Assembly (NCBI RefSeq): GCF_000226255.1
Contig: NZ_AGFG01000019.1
Coordinates: forward strand, 62,001-126,000
Origin: Desulfovibrio sp. A2
GTDB lineage: Bacteria > Desulfobacterota > Desulfovibrionia > Desulfovibrionales > Desulfovibrionaceae
DNA: 64,000 nucleotides
Direction: 5' to 3'
Shown piece after piece: positions 42,957 through 51,613 of this stretch. Under the pieces are notes generated by a model. It was not told where the DNA came from. It made no database searches and worked only from the letters and a program-made list of their open reading frames with translations. How positions within the stretch are numbered: the stretch's first letter is position 1; every line of letters starts with the position of its first letter. The translations under genes were made by a program, and so were the position numbers.

Positions 42957-43685
42957 ATGACCAATCCCCCCGCCCGACTGCTCAAACGCGTGCTCAAGGG
43001 TGCGTTCGTCTTTCTCGGCCTTGCGGCCGCCATCGCGCTGCTGCGCCTTTCCGGCCTGCACGACGCCCTGGACACCGCCTGGGTGGACGCCAACATCCGC
43101 GACCACGGCATCTCCGGGCTGGCCCTGTACCTTGGCGTGGGCTGCCTGCTCACCGCCGTGGGCATGCCCCGGCAGGTGGTCAGCTTTCTGGGCGGCTACG
43201 CCTTCGGCGCGGCGCTGGGCACGGTGTGGGGCACGCTGGCCACCGCCCTTGGCTGCGTGGTCACCTTCTATTACGCGCGCCTTGGCGGGCAGTCGTTCGT
43301 GGCGCGGCGCTTCAGCCGCAGGGTGGCCAAGATCAACGCCTTTCTCGGGCGCGACCCGTTCGCCATGTCGTTCATCATCCGCTGCCTGCCGGTGGGCAAC
43401 AACATGCTGACCAACCTGCTGGCCGGGGTCAGCGCCATCCCCGCGCTGCCCTTTTTCGCCGGGTCGGCCGCCGGATACGTGCCGCAGACCTTCATTTTCG
43501 CCCTGCTGGGCAGCGGCGTGCGCGTGTCGCCGGAACTGCGCACCACCGCCAGCGCGGTGCTGTTCGTGGTGTCCAGCCTGCTGGGCTACCTGCTGTACCG
43601 CCGCTACCGGGTGGACGACACTCTGGAGGACCCGGAAGACGGCGACGGCAACGGTAGCATCACCGACGACCGCAAGGGCGAATAG
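42957..43685 (+). CDS. TVP38/TMEM64 (DedA-like) membrane protein
   Basis: A 242-residue inner-membrane protein of the TVP38/TMEM64 group. The helix FVFLGLAAAIALLRLSG opens it. The conserved core is VVSFLGGYAFGAALGTVWGT, FYYARLGGQSFVARR, SFIIRCLPVGNNMLTNLLAG and YVPQTFIFALLGSG. A Glu/Asp-rich tail ends it. Related DedA proteins aid undecaprenyl-phosphate recycling and membrane homeostasis, which fits the glycosyltransferase neighbours; the exact role is not shown by sequence. Confidence 0.88.
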   Translation: MTNPPARLLKRVLKGAFVFLGLAAAIALLRLSGLHDALDTAWVDANIRDHGISGLALYLGVGCLLTAVGMPRQVVSFLGGYAFGAALGTVWGTLATALGCVVTFYYARLGGQSFVARRFSRRVAKINAFLGRDPFAMSFIIRCLPVGNNMLTNLLAGVSAIPALPFFAGSAAGYVPQTFIFALLGSGVRVSPELRTTASAVLFVVSSLLGYLLYRRYRVDDTLEDPEDGDGNGSITDDRKGE

Positions 43686-43756
43686 CCCGGCAGCAACCCC
43701 CCAGTGTTTCCACGCCCGGCCACCCGCCCGGCGCGCTCCATCCGCCTACGCGCAAC

Positions 43757-43791
43757 GCAAAACCGCCCGCCGATGCATGTCGGCGGGCGGT
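43757..43791 (-). terminator. Terminator of metG (possibly bidirectional)
   Basis: A 12-bp stem (ACCGCCCGCCGA, 43762-43773, with TCGGCGGGCGGT, 43780-43791) and TGCATG loop. On the minus strand TTTTGCG follows. It lies between the convergent metG and TVP38-like genes. Confidence 0.65.
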
Positions 43792-43831
43792 GTGCGTTTC
43801 AAACTTCGGGACGGTGGCGACTACGGCCCCG

Positions 43832-45805
43832 TTACGACACCTTGGCCCCGTTGGCCACGGGGCCGGACGCGGCCACCAGTTGCATGCCGCTTTCGGTGCG
43901 CACCGCAAGAATCATCCCCTGCGATTCCAGGCCGCGCAGCTTGCGCGGGGCAAGGTTGGCCACCACGGCCACCTGGCGCCCCAACAGGAAGTCGGGCTCG
44001 AAGTACTCGGCAAGCCCGGCCACGATCTGGCGCGGGGCCGCTTCGCCAAGGTCCACTTCAACCCGGTAGAGCTTGTCTGCGTTGGGGTGGCGCTCCACCA
44101 CCAGCACGGTGCCGAAGCGGATGTCCAGCTTCTGGAAGTCGGCAAACTCGATGGTGGGGGGCGTGTCCCCCTCAGCGGGGACAGCAGGCGTAGCGGCCTG
44201 CGCGGGCGCGGCGGCAGCCTTGTCCTTCTTCTTGCCTTCCGCCTTGGCGGGCTTGGCCTCTTCCGTCTTTTCCAGTTCCACGCGGGGGAACAGGTTGGAC
44301 GAGGCGGCAACGGCGGTTCCGGCGGCCAGTCCGCCCCAGCGGTCGGCCTCCCCGGCCAGATCAACCGTGGCCGGGTCCAGCGTCTGGCCCAACTGGCCCA
44401 GCAGCACGGCGGACGCCTCGGGCATCACCGGCCACAGGTGCACGGCCACCTTGCGCATGCATTCCAGCATCACGTACATGACGGTGCCCAGGCGCTCGGT
44501 GTCGCCCTGCTTGAACAGGGTCCACGGCGCGGCATGGTCGACGTAGCGGTTCAGGGCGCGCACCAGTTCCCACAACGATTCCAACGCATTGGAAAAACGC
44601 ACTCGCTCGAACAGCCGCACGTAGTTGCGCTGGGCCTCTTCCGCCAGGGTGCGGATGGCCTCGTCTTCCTCGGCCAGAGGCCCCTGCGGGGGCACCACGC
44701 CGCCAAAGTACTTGGCGGTCATGGACAGCACCCGGCTGAACAGGTTGCCAAGGTCGTTGGCCAGGTCCGCGTTCAGGCGGGCCACCAGCGCGTCTTCGGA
44801 AAAGCTGGCGTCGCTGCCGAAATGCATCTCGCGCAGCAAAAAGTAGCGGAAGGCGCTCAGCCCGTACTTGTCGATCATGGACAGCGGGTCAACCACGTTG
44901 CCCAGCGATTTGGACATCTTGGTGTCGCGCACCAGCCAGTACCCGTGCACGTTCAGGTTGTTGTAGGGTTCAAGCTCCGCCGCCTTCAGCATGGTGGGCC
45001 AGAACACCGCGTGCGGCTTCAGAATGTCCTTGGCCACCAGGTGCTGCACGCCGGGCCAGAAACGGCCGAACTTCTCGCCGTCGGGCCAGTCCAGCGCGGA
45101 GATGTAGTTGATCAGCGCGTCGAACCACACGTAGCACACGTAGTCCTTGTCGAACGGCAGCTCGATGCCCCAGGTCAGGCGGGACTTGGGCCGCGAGATG
45201 CACAGGTCTTCCAGCGCGCCGCTGTCCAGGATGCCCAGCACTTCGCTGCGGTAGCGTTCGGGCCGGATGAAGTCGGGGTTGTCCAGAATGTACTGGCGCA
45301 GCCAGCCCTGGTACTTGGACATGCGGAAGAAGTAGTTCTTCTCGCTGATGTATTCCGGCTTCACCTGGTGCTGGGGGCACAGGCCGTTCTCCAGTTCCTT
45401 CTCGGTGTAGAACCGCTCGCACCCATAGCAGTAGTGGCCGCCGTACTCGCCGAAGTAGATGTCGCCGCTGTCGTAGACCTTCTGCAGCACGTCCTGCACG
45501 CACTTCTTGTGCTCCGCGTCGGTGGTGCGGATGAACTGGTCGTATTCCACGCCCAGATGCGGCCACAGGTCGCGGAACTGCGTGCTCACGCCGTCCACGA
45601 ATTCCTGCGGCGAACATCCGGCCTTTTCGGCCGCCTGCACGATCTTGTCGCCGTGCTCGTCGGTACCGGTAAGGAAGTAGGTGTCCTTGCCCAGCAGACG
45701 GTGAAAGCGCCGCAGCGAATCGGCCACGATGGTGGTGTAGGCGTGGCCAAGGTGCGGCTTGGCGTTGACGTAGTAAATGGGTGTGGTGATGTAGAAACGG
45801 TCCAC
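43832..45805 (-). CDS. metG: Methionyl-tRNA synthetase
   Basis: Class I synthetase of 657 residues that charges tRNA-Met. The GTG start at 45805 follows GGGAGA and gives the expected N-terminus VDRFYITTPIYYVNAKPHLG; the frame upstream is non-coding. The HIGH motif is PHLGHAY, the KMSKS motif is intact (KMSKSLGN) and a zinc-type Cys set occurs (YCYGCERFY, LCPQH). A Lys/Ala-rich linker joins the body to a C-terminal EMAP-type tRNA-binding domain (DFQKLDIRFGTVLVVERHPN). It lies downstream of yaaT on the same strand. Confidence 0.97.
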   Translation of the reverse strand: MDRFYITTPIYYVNAKPHLGHAYTTIVADSLRRFHRLLGKDTYFLTGTDEHGDKIVQAAEKAGCSPQEFVDGVSTQFRDLWPHLGVEYDQFIRTTDAEHKKCVQDVLQKVYDSGDIYFGEYGGHYCYGCERFYTEKELENGLCPQHQVKPEYISEKNYFFRMSKYQGWLRQYILDNPDFIRPERYRSEVLGILDSGALEDLCISRPKSRLTWGIELPFDKDYVCYVWFDALINYISALDWPDGEKFGRFWPGVQHLVAKDILKPHAVFWPTMLKAAELEPYNNLNVHGYWLVRDTKMSKSLGNVVDPLSMIDKYGLSAFRYFLLREMHFGSDASFSEDALVARLNADLANDLGNLFSRVLSMTAKYFGGVVPPQGPLAEEDEAIRTLAEEAQRNYVRLFERVRFSNALESLWELVRALNRYVDHAAPWTLFKQGDTERLGTVMYVMLECMRKVAVHLWPVMPEASAVLLGQLGQTLDPATVDLAGEADRWGGLAAGTAVAASSNLFPRVELEKTEEAKPAKAEGKKKDKAAAAPAQAATPAVPAEGDTPPTIEFADFQKLDIRFGTVLVVERHPNADKLYRVEVDLGEAAPRQIVAGLAEYFEPDFLLGRQVAVVANLAPRKLRGLESQGMILAVRTESGMQLVAASGPVANGAKVS

Positions 45806-45871
45806 TTGTGTCTCCCGATTCGGGCGATGCGGGCGGTGCGGGCCCGCCGCGCCGCCGTTCCGATATGATGG

Positions 45872-45897
45872 CCGCCCCCGGCGCATGCCGGGGGCGG
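45872..45897 (-). other. GC hairpin between yaaT and metG
   Basis: CCGCCCCCGGC (45872-45882) and GCCGGGGGCGG (45887-45897) form an 11-bp stem with a GCAT loop. There is no U-tract. It lies in the leader or spacer before metG and could tune read-through or mRNA stability. Confidence 0.5.
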
Positions 45898-45953
45898 AAG
45901 CTGTTGCCTGTGTGAGCGTAGCGCCTTGGCGGCCTTGCGCGGCCTGGCGGACG

Positions 45954-47609
45954 CTAGTCGTTCATTCCGCCACCGCCGCCCTGTCCGCCGTCACGGTGAC
46001 CGGAGGGACGCCGCTTGCGCTTGCGCCGCCCCCTGCTGGATCGCAGGGTGGAGGGGTCGGTGTTCTTCAGCGGGCCGCGCGCGCGCGGCATGGCGATGGC
46101 AGCCGGTGCGCCCCCGGCGGGAGCGACTCCGGCCGGGGCGGCCCCGGAAGAAGCAGTCGGCGTTGCCAAGGGTGCCTGGAGTGCCGAACCAGCCGGAGCC
46201 TCCGTCATGGGAGCCTGCGGCGCGTCTCCGCCCGTAGCGTGCACGGGCGAGGAAGGCGCTGCACCCTGCGGGGCTGTGTCCGCGCCGCCCTGGACGGGTG
46301 CCACGGTGATGTCTGCCCCGGCCGTTCCGGAAATTTCCGGCGCAATGCCGACCCCGCCCGCTGCGGCCTGCGGAGAGCTTGCCCCTTCGGCCAGCGGCGC
46401 CGGGCCGTCGGTCATGAACGTGTCGAAGGTGGCGGCGAATGCGGCCTGGGCGATGCTGCCCGCCGGAACGGAAGCCGCGCCGGACGGCACGATCTCCCGC
46501 AAGGGGGGCTGTCCATCCTGCGGGACGCGGGCATCGCGCCTGTCCAATCGGTCGGGCCTGTCGGGCCTGTCGCCACGCTCGCCGTTGCCGTTCCGGCCCT
46601 GCCTGTCTGGCCTGTCTGGCCGATCTTGACGGTCTGGGCGATCCCCCCGTTCCGGCCTGCGCCCGTCGCGCCCGTCACGGCCATCGCGCGGGCCATGGCC
46701 CTCCGGACCTTCGGGACGGCGCTCGTGGTGCCCTTCGGGGCGGCCACCGCCGCCACCGCCGCCACCGCCAAACCCGCCGCCGCCCTGGTCGGGACGGCGC
46801 GGCTCCATCTGCTGCCATTCCTCCAGCGTGACCTCGACCTCTTCGTTGGTCTCGGTCAGCAGGGCCAGGCTGCTTCGGAACATGTTGGCGCGCAGCACCT
46901 TCACCGCGCCGCGCGAGGTCAGGTACTTCTTGCCCAGGCGCGGGCAGCGCCGATGAAATTCTTCGTAATTTTCCTGCTCGTAGCTCAGGCAGCACAGCAG
47001 GCGTCCGCAGATGCCCGAAATCTTGGCCGGGTTCAGGAACAGGTTCTGCTCCTTGGCCATCTTGATGGTGACCGGGGCGAACTTGCGCAAAAAGCGGCGG
47101 CAGCAGCAAACCATGCCGCAGTTGCCCACCGCGCCGATCATCTGCGTTTCGTGGCGCACGCCTATCTGGCGCAGTTCGATGCGGGTACGGTAGTTCTTGA
47201 CCAGGTCCTTGACCAGTTCGCGGAAATCTATGCGGGTGGGCGCGGTGAAATAGAAGATGATCTTGCTGCGGTCGAAGAACACTTCCACGTCCACCAGCTT
47301 CATCTCCAGGTCGCGCCCCCGGATGCACTCGTTGCAGAAGGCGCGGGCCTCGTCGCCCAGCTTCTCGTTTTCCGCCGCCTGCTCCAGGTCCTCGCCAACG
47401 GCCACGCGCAGAATGGGCCGAAGGTCGCCTTCGGCCTCGCCCGCGTCTTCGGGCAGGTCGTCGCGCAGCGCCACCACCTCGCCGATGCCCTGGCCCTGGT
47501 CGGTTTCCACGATCACCCTGTCGCCTTCGACAACGGGATGACCACCGGAAAGGAAATAGTATATCTGTCCGTATTCACGGAACTTTATGCCGAGTATTCG
47601 TTCCATCAT
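45954..47609 (-). CDS. yaaT: PSP1-domain protein (YaaT-like) with long low-complexity tail
   Basis: A 551-residue protein. Residues ~1-270 are the PSP1/YaaT domain, with conserved GQGIGEVVALRDDL and RTRIELRQIGVRHETQMIG, and the Cys-rich block NCGMVCCCRRFLRKF and GICGRLLCCLSYEQENYEEF, probably metal-binding. The second half is disordered: a Gly run, then repeated Arg-Asp/Pro steps (DRPDRQDRPDRPDRQGRNG), then a long Ala/Pro/Gly stretch and a basic end (RGRRKRKRRPSGHR). In Firmicutes YaaT forms a complex that affects RNase Y and phosphorelays. The gene order yaaT-metG is conserved in many bacteria. The RG/DR-rich tail suggests RNA binding, which is inference. Confidence 0.88.
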   Translation of the reverse strand: MMERILGIKFREYGQIYYFLSGGHPVVEGDRVIVETDQGQGIGEVVALRDDLPEDAGEAEGDLRPILRVAVGEDLEQAAENEKLGDEARAFCNECIRGRDLEMKLVDVEVFFDRSKIIFYFTAPTRIDFRELVKDLVKNYRTRIELRQIGVRHETQMIGAVGNCGMVCCCRRFLRKFAPVTIKMAKEQNLFLNPAKISGICGRLLCCLSYEQENYEEFHRRCPRLGKKYLTSRGAVKVLRANMFRSSLALLTETNEEVEVTLEEWQQMEPRRPDQGGGGFGGGGGGGGGRPEGHHERRPEGPEGHGPRDGRDGRDGRRPERGDRPDRQDRPDRPDRQGRNGNGERGDRPDRPDRLDRRDARVPQDGQPPLREIVPSGAASVPAGSIAQAAFAATFDTFMTDGPAPLAEGASSPQAAAGGVGIAPEISGTAGADITVAPVQGGADTAPQGAAPSSPVHATGGDAPQAPMTEAPAGSALQAPLATPTASSGAAPAGVAPAGGAPAAIAMPRARGPLKNTDPSTLRSSRGRRKRKRRPSGHRDGGQGGGGGMND

Positions 47610-47908
47610 GCTCGCCGGTCGCAGCCGGTTGACGCCCGTCCGGAAACATTCCGGCGGAAGGGGGATGCGTGCGAAAACCGCCGCATGGCCGCGTGTCGGG
47701 CCATCCCCGCCTTCCTTGGCGAAATAACCTCCTCTTTTCCGCTTTTATGGGGCACGTGTCAATAAAGCCACGCCCCGCGCGGCCCCGGCGACGGCGGCGC
47801 GCGCCGGACGGAAGGCGTCCGACCCGGTTGTCAACGCCCGTGCTCGTGCCGTACAAGGTCCGAAGTCCATGTGACCCGTTTCACGAAGACCGCACACCGG
47901 AGGCCCAC

Positions 47909-48466
47909 ATGCTCCCCCGCGCCGAAGCTCTCGACCTGTTGCGTTCGCACGATCCGGAACCCCACCTCGTCCAGCATGCCCTTGCCTCGGAGGCCGTCAT
48001 GCGCGGCTTGGCCGCGCGCCTGGGGCAGGACGCCGAACTGTGGGGGCTGGCCGGGTTGCTGCACGACATCGACTACCCGCTCACCAAGGACGCTCCCGAC
48101 CGGCACGGCCTGGTGGCCGTGGACCTCATCGGCGACAGGCTGCCGCCCGAGGCGGTGAACGCCATCGTGGCCCACAACAGCGAATGCACCGGGCGCGAGC
48201 CCGCCACCTTGCTCGACCGCGCCCTACGCTGCGGCGAAAGCGTGACCGGCCTCGTCAGCGCGGCCGCGCTGGTGCGCCCCACGGGCATGGAGGGCATGCA
48301 GGCCTCCAGCCTGAAGAAGAAGATGAAGGACAAGGCGTTTGCCGCCAGCGTCAGCCGCGAGCGGATTCGCGAGTGCGAGGCCATCGGCCTTGAACTCGGC
48401 GAATTCCTGACCATCGCCATCGACGCCATGACCCCGGCGGCCGCCGAACTGGGCCTGATTCGCTAG
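47909..48466 (+). CDS. HD-domain protein
   Basis: A 185-residue HD phosphohydrolase. GGAGG lies a few bases before the ATG. The motifs are VQHALASEAVMRGLAARLGQ (first His), WGLAGLLHDIDYPLTKD (HD pair) and NAIVAHNSECTG. It matches the small HDIG-type proteins predicted to act on nucleotides. It stands alone, divergent from yaaT, with a dyad 15 bases after the stop. The substrate is unknown. Confidence 0.85.
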   Translation: MLPRAEALDLLRSHDPEPHLVQHALASEAVMRGLAARLGQDAELWGLAGLLHDIDYPLTKDAPDRHGLVAVDLIGDRLPPEAVNAIVAHNSECTGREPATLLDRALRCGESVTGLVSAAALVRPTGMEGMQASSLKKKMKDKAFAASVSRERIRECEAIGLELGEFLTIAIDAMTPAAAELGLIR

Positions 48467-48481
48467 GGCCTGGTCCGCTAG

Positions 48482-48515
48482 GGCTGTTTCTCGAAAATCC
48501 CATCCGGAAACAGCC
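48482..48515 (+). terminator. Dyad after the HD gene
   Basis: GGCTGTTTC (48482-48490) pairs with GAAACAGCC (48507-48515) over 16 bases. No T-run follows, so the role in termination is uncertain. Confidence 0.4.
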
Positions 48516-48640
48516 GCTGGCCAGCACCCGCCCCCACGGGGCCGCCGGGCCATGCCCGGACGCGCCCAGACGCGCCCGGACGCGCCCCTTTCGCCGGCAA
48601 CGACACCGCAACACACACAACCGCCCTCAAGGAACCCCGC

Positions 48641-49636
48641 ATGAAGCTCTCGTTCGTCATCGTCTCCGCCAACGCGGCGAAGTACATCGGTGACTGTCTT
48701 GCCTCGGTCCGCGCCGCCGCGTCCGAAATGACGGGTCTTGCCGAATCCGCCGACATCATCGTGGTGGACCGCGCCTCCACCGACGCCACCGCCAAGGTCG
48801 TGCGCGACGCCGCGCCCGAAGCCGTCATCGTGGACGCCCCGGCGGGCCTGGGCTTTGCCGCCGCCGCCAACCTGGGCATCGCCCGCGCCACGGGCGACGT
48901 GTTCATCTTCGTGGACCCGGCCGTCACCCTGTGCCCCGGCGCGGCCCGCCGCCTGGCGGAGCACATGGACACCACCCCCGCCTGCATGGTGGCGGGCGGC
49001 ATGGTTACCGGCCCCAAGGACGCCGTGCTGCGCGGCGCAGCCCGCCTACCCGGCCTCATCGTCAAGCTGGCCCGCCTCAGCGGCCTGCCGGGCCGTCTGC
49101 CGCGCACTTGGTTCAACTGGCCCGCCTATGGCGAAAAGCACTTCCAGCAGCCCACCCGCGTACAATCGGTATCGCTGGCCTTCGCCGCCGTGAAGGCCGC
49201 CGCCCTGCGCAAGCTGGGTCCGCTGGACGAACGCTTTCAGGGCGACGCGTTCACCGGGCACGATCTGTGCCGCCGCATCCGCCGCGCGGTGATGTTCGAC
49301 TGGAACGTGGCCGTGGTGCCGCAGGCCCGCGCCTGCGCGCAGGACGCCTTTGTGCTGCGCCCCGAAGTCGAGGACTTCGACCTGAACGGCGACGGCGTGG
49401 TGCGCACCCGCGTGCGCGACGAGATGCTGTACGTGTGGAAGAACTACTGCGTGCTCACCTCGCTGGGCAACAGCCTGCTGGAACTGGCGGGCACCAGCGT
49501 GCGCTACGTGGTGTCCATGCTGCCCGGCATCGGCTGCGACAAGTGCGCCCGCCACAACACGGCCGTGCTGCGCGAGACCTCGCAGGCCATGCTGGATACC
49601 CAGTTGGGCATGCAGTACCCCACCACCCCCTGGTAG
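48641..49636 (+). CDS. Family 2 glycosyltransferase
   Basis: A 331-residue GT2 protein with the usual start (MKLSFVIVSANAAKYIGDCL). The nucleotide-binding block is IIVVDRASTDATAKVV, and GLGFAAAANLGIARATGDVF matches the rhamnosyltransferase-like group. The expected DD(G/S) is reduced to DR(A)S and the DxD position reads VDPAV, so catalysis needs checking. The C-terminal part (LLELAGTSVRYVVSMLPGIG) is hydrophobic with two Cys. It is monocistronic, with a hairpin after the gene. The acceptor is unknown. Confidence 0.78.
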   Translation: MKLSFVIVSANAAKYIGDCLASVRAAASEMTGLAESADIIVVDRASTDATAKVVRDAAPEAVIVDAPAGLGFAAAANLGIARATGDVFIFVDPAVTLCPGAARRLAEHMDTTPACMVAGGMVTGPKDAVLRGAARLPGLIVKLARLSGLPGRLPRTWFNWPAYGEKHFQQPTRVQSVSLAFAAVKAAALRKLGPLDERFQGDAFTGHDLCRRIRRAVMFDWNVAVVPQARACAQDAFVLRPEVEDFDLNGDGVVRTRVRDEMLYVWKNYCVLTSLGNSLLELAGTSVRYVVSMLPGIGCDKCARHNTAVLRETSQAMLDTQLGMQYPTTPW

Positions 49637-49700
49637 TTCCGGGCGGCGGTTTCCCTGCCGGGCGTTGCCCGCACGGGGCTGCCGGACCCGAAATGCGAAC

Positions 49701-49728
49701 GGAGCGGGCGGCGCATGCCGTCCGCTCC
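49701..49728 (+). terminator. Hairpin after the glycosyltransferase gene
   Basis: GGAGCGGGCGGC (49701-49712) pairs with GCCGTCCGCTCC (49717-49728), one G-T pair, GCAT loop. It is followed by TGCGTTATC, so the U-tract is poor. Confidence 0.5.
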
Positions 49729-49991
49729 TGCGTTATCACCGGCCGCCACACGGAACCGGGCCGATTACCGCACGCCGCAGACGCCGGGCGGCCTTCGTGG
49801 CAAGGGCCACACGCTGGCCTTATGGCGCGCCCCGTGCTATCCTGTGAAGAATATGCGTAATGCGGGGCGTGCCGCCCAGAGCGGCCCCACGCCGCATCCG
49901 CGTGGCGTCCCACGCCCGGCCGCCCCTGACGTTCGGCTCATATCCGGCCCTGGGTCGGCCCCAAGCCTTCAGCCCGGACCAACGCCGCCAC

Positions 49992-50040
49992 TATCGCCAA
50001 TACCGCTCATACCGCCCATACCGCCATACCGCCATACCGG
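49992..50040. repeat. 8-bp tandem repeat abutting the pfkA ribosome site
   Basis: Units of CATACCGC start at 50008, 50017, 50025 and 50033 (one carries an extra C), after a degenerate copy near 49999. The last unit runs into the GGAGGA that precedes the ATG at 50051. Confidence 0.65.
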
Positions 50041-50050
50041 AGGACACCCC

Positions 50051-51397
50051 ATGCCCTCGACCCATTTCGAAAACGGCTCCCTGCAACTGGACACCACCAT
50101 TCCGGTCCTGGGACCGGCCAAGATACCCACCCCGCTCTGCTACGGCAGCTACGCCGACGAACAGGGCATCCCCCTGTTCCTCGACCGCGAGCACATCGCC
50201 GAACTGGGATCGGAATCGGTGCCGCTGCTGTTCGAGCCCGCCGGGCCGCGCAGCCACCTGTATTTCGATTCCTCCAAGACCAAGTGCGCCATCGTCACCT
50301 GCGGCGGCCTGTGCCCCGGCATCAACGACGTCATCCGGGCCATCGTCATGGAGGCGCACCACGCCTACAACGTGCCCGCCGTCATCGGCATCCGCTACGG
50401 GCTTGAGGGGTTCATCCCCAAGTTCCGCCACGAGTTCATGGAACTGACCCCGGATAAGGTGTCGGACATCCACCAGTTCGGCGGCACCATCCTGGCCTCG
50501 TCGCGCGGGCCGCAGTCGCCCGAAGAGGTGGTGGACGCGCTGGAGCGCATGAACGTCAGCGCCCTGTTCATGATCGGCGGCGACGGCACCATGCGCGCGG
50601 CATCGGGCATCGTGGCCGAAATCGCGCGGCGCAACCTGCGCATTTCTGTCATCGGCATTCCCAAGACCATCGACAACGACATCAACTTCATCAGCCAGTC
50701 GTTCGGCTTCGAAACCGCCGTGTACAAGGCCACGGAAGCCATCCAGTGCGCCCACGTGGAGGCGCTGGGGGCCATGAACGGCGTGGGCCTGGTCAAGCTG
50801 ATGGGGCGCGAATCGGGCTTCATCGCCGCGCACGCCACTCTTTCGCTGAAGGAAGTGAACTTCGTGCTCATCCCCGAGGTGGGCTTTACCCTGCATGGCG
50901 AAGGGGGCCTGTTGCCCGCCCTCGAAAAGCGGCTGCGCTCGCGCGCCCACGCCGTGATCGTGGTGGCCGAGGGCGCGGGCCAGCACCTGCTGGAAGGCAC
51001 CGGCGAAACGGACGCCTCGGGCAACCCCATCCTGGGCGACATCGCCACCCTGCTGCGCACCGAAATCAAGCGCTATTGCGACGAACGGGCGCTGCCCTTC
51101 TCGCTGAAGTACATCGACCCCAGCTACATCATCCGGTCCGTGCCCGCCAACGCCAACGACCGGGTGTACTGCGGCTTTCTGGGCCAGCACGCCGTGCACG
51201 CCGCCATGGCGGGCCGCACCGGCATGGTGGTGTCCAAGCTTATGGACAGGTACGTGCACCTGCCGCTGGACCTGGTGACGCGTACCCGGCGCAAGCTGAA
51301 CGTGGCGTCCGACTACTGGCGGGCGGTGCTGGAGTCCACCGGCCAGGTGGATCTGGCGGGGATGGTGCCGGATACCACGCGTGCCTGCCCGATCTAG
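50051..51397 (+). CDS. pfkA: 6-phosphofructokinase (long ATP-type)
   Basis: Phosphorylates fructose 6-phosphate in glycolysis; 448 residues, of the long group also found in plants and trypanosomatids. GGAGGA precedes MPSTHFENGS; the frame extends upstream without similarity. Motifs: TCGGLCPGINDVIRAIVMEA, SRGPQSPEEVVDAL, MIGGDGTMRAA and IGIPKTIDNDINFISQSFGF. The GGDGT form (Gly rather than Asp after GGD) indicates ATP use, while the Lys in PKTIDND is the PPi-enzyme form; this mixed signature is typical of the ATP-dependent long group. The ~80-residue N-terminal extension is also typical. Confidence 0.9.
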   Translation: MPSTHFENGSLQLDTTIPVLGPAKIPTPLCYGSYADEQGIPLFLDREHIAELGSESVPLLFEPAGPRSHLYFDSSKTKCAIVTCGGLCPGINDVIRAIVMEAHHAYNVPAVIGIRYGLEGFIPKFRHEFMELTPDKVSDIHQFGGTILASSRGPQSPEEVVDALERMNVSALFMIGGDGTMRAASGIVAEIARRNLRISVIGIPKTIDNDINFISQSFGFETAVYKATEAIQCAHVEALGAMNGVGLVKLMGRESGFIAAHATLSLKEVNFVLIPEVGFTLHGEGGLLPALEKRLRSRAHAVIVVAEGAGQHLLEGTGETDASGNPILGDIATLLRTEIKRYCDERALPFSLKYIDPSYIIRSVPANANDRVYCGFLGQHAVHAAMAGRTGMVVSKLMDRYVHLPLDLVTRTRRKLNVASDYWRAVLESTGQVDLAGMVPDTTRACPI

Positions 51398-51417
51398 TTT
51401 CCGGAGGGGCTTTCCCC

Positions 51418-51517
51418 CTCTGGCGGCGTCAGCCACCGTGTTCCGCTCGGGTCACGTACCGAAGAGTACGCTCCCCTCGCGGAACATGGGGCTTCCTTGC
51501 CAGATGACGAAATCCCC
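51418..51517. repeat. Dispersed intergenic repeat, copy A
   Basis: About 100 bases downstream of pfkA align with 59817-59917. Shared blocks in order are GGCGGC(G/A)TCAG, GCTC(G)GGTCACG(T/C)ACC, AGT(A/G)CGCTCCC, TTCCTTGCC and CGAAAT. An internal hairpin CGTAC/GTACG lies near 51455-51470. Short partial copies in reverse orientation occur at 22310 and 24013. Confidence 0.65.
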
Positions 51518-51613
51518 GTCCGGAAACGGTGTTGCGCCCCGGCGCAACATTTTTGCCCACACGTTTCGCATCGTAAGGTCACGTTCCTTCTTCCTTCCGG
51601 ACACACCCACCCC

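Larger units (their letters stand above)
49637..50050. other. Intergenic region before phosphofructokinase
   Basis: No gene in 414 bases. A near-perfect hairpin follows the glycosyltransferase (49701-49728), and an 8-bp tandem repeat (about 49992-50040) abuts the ribosome site of the next gene. Confidence 0.5.
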
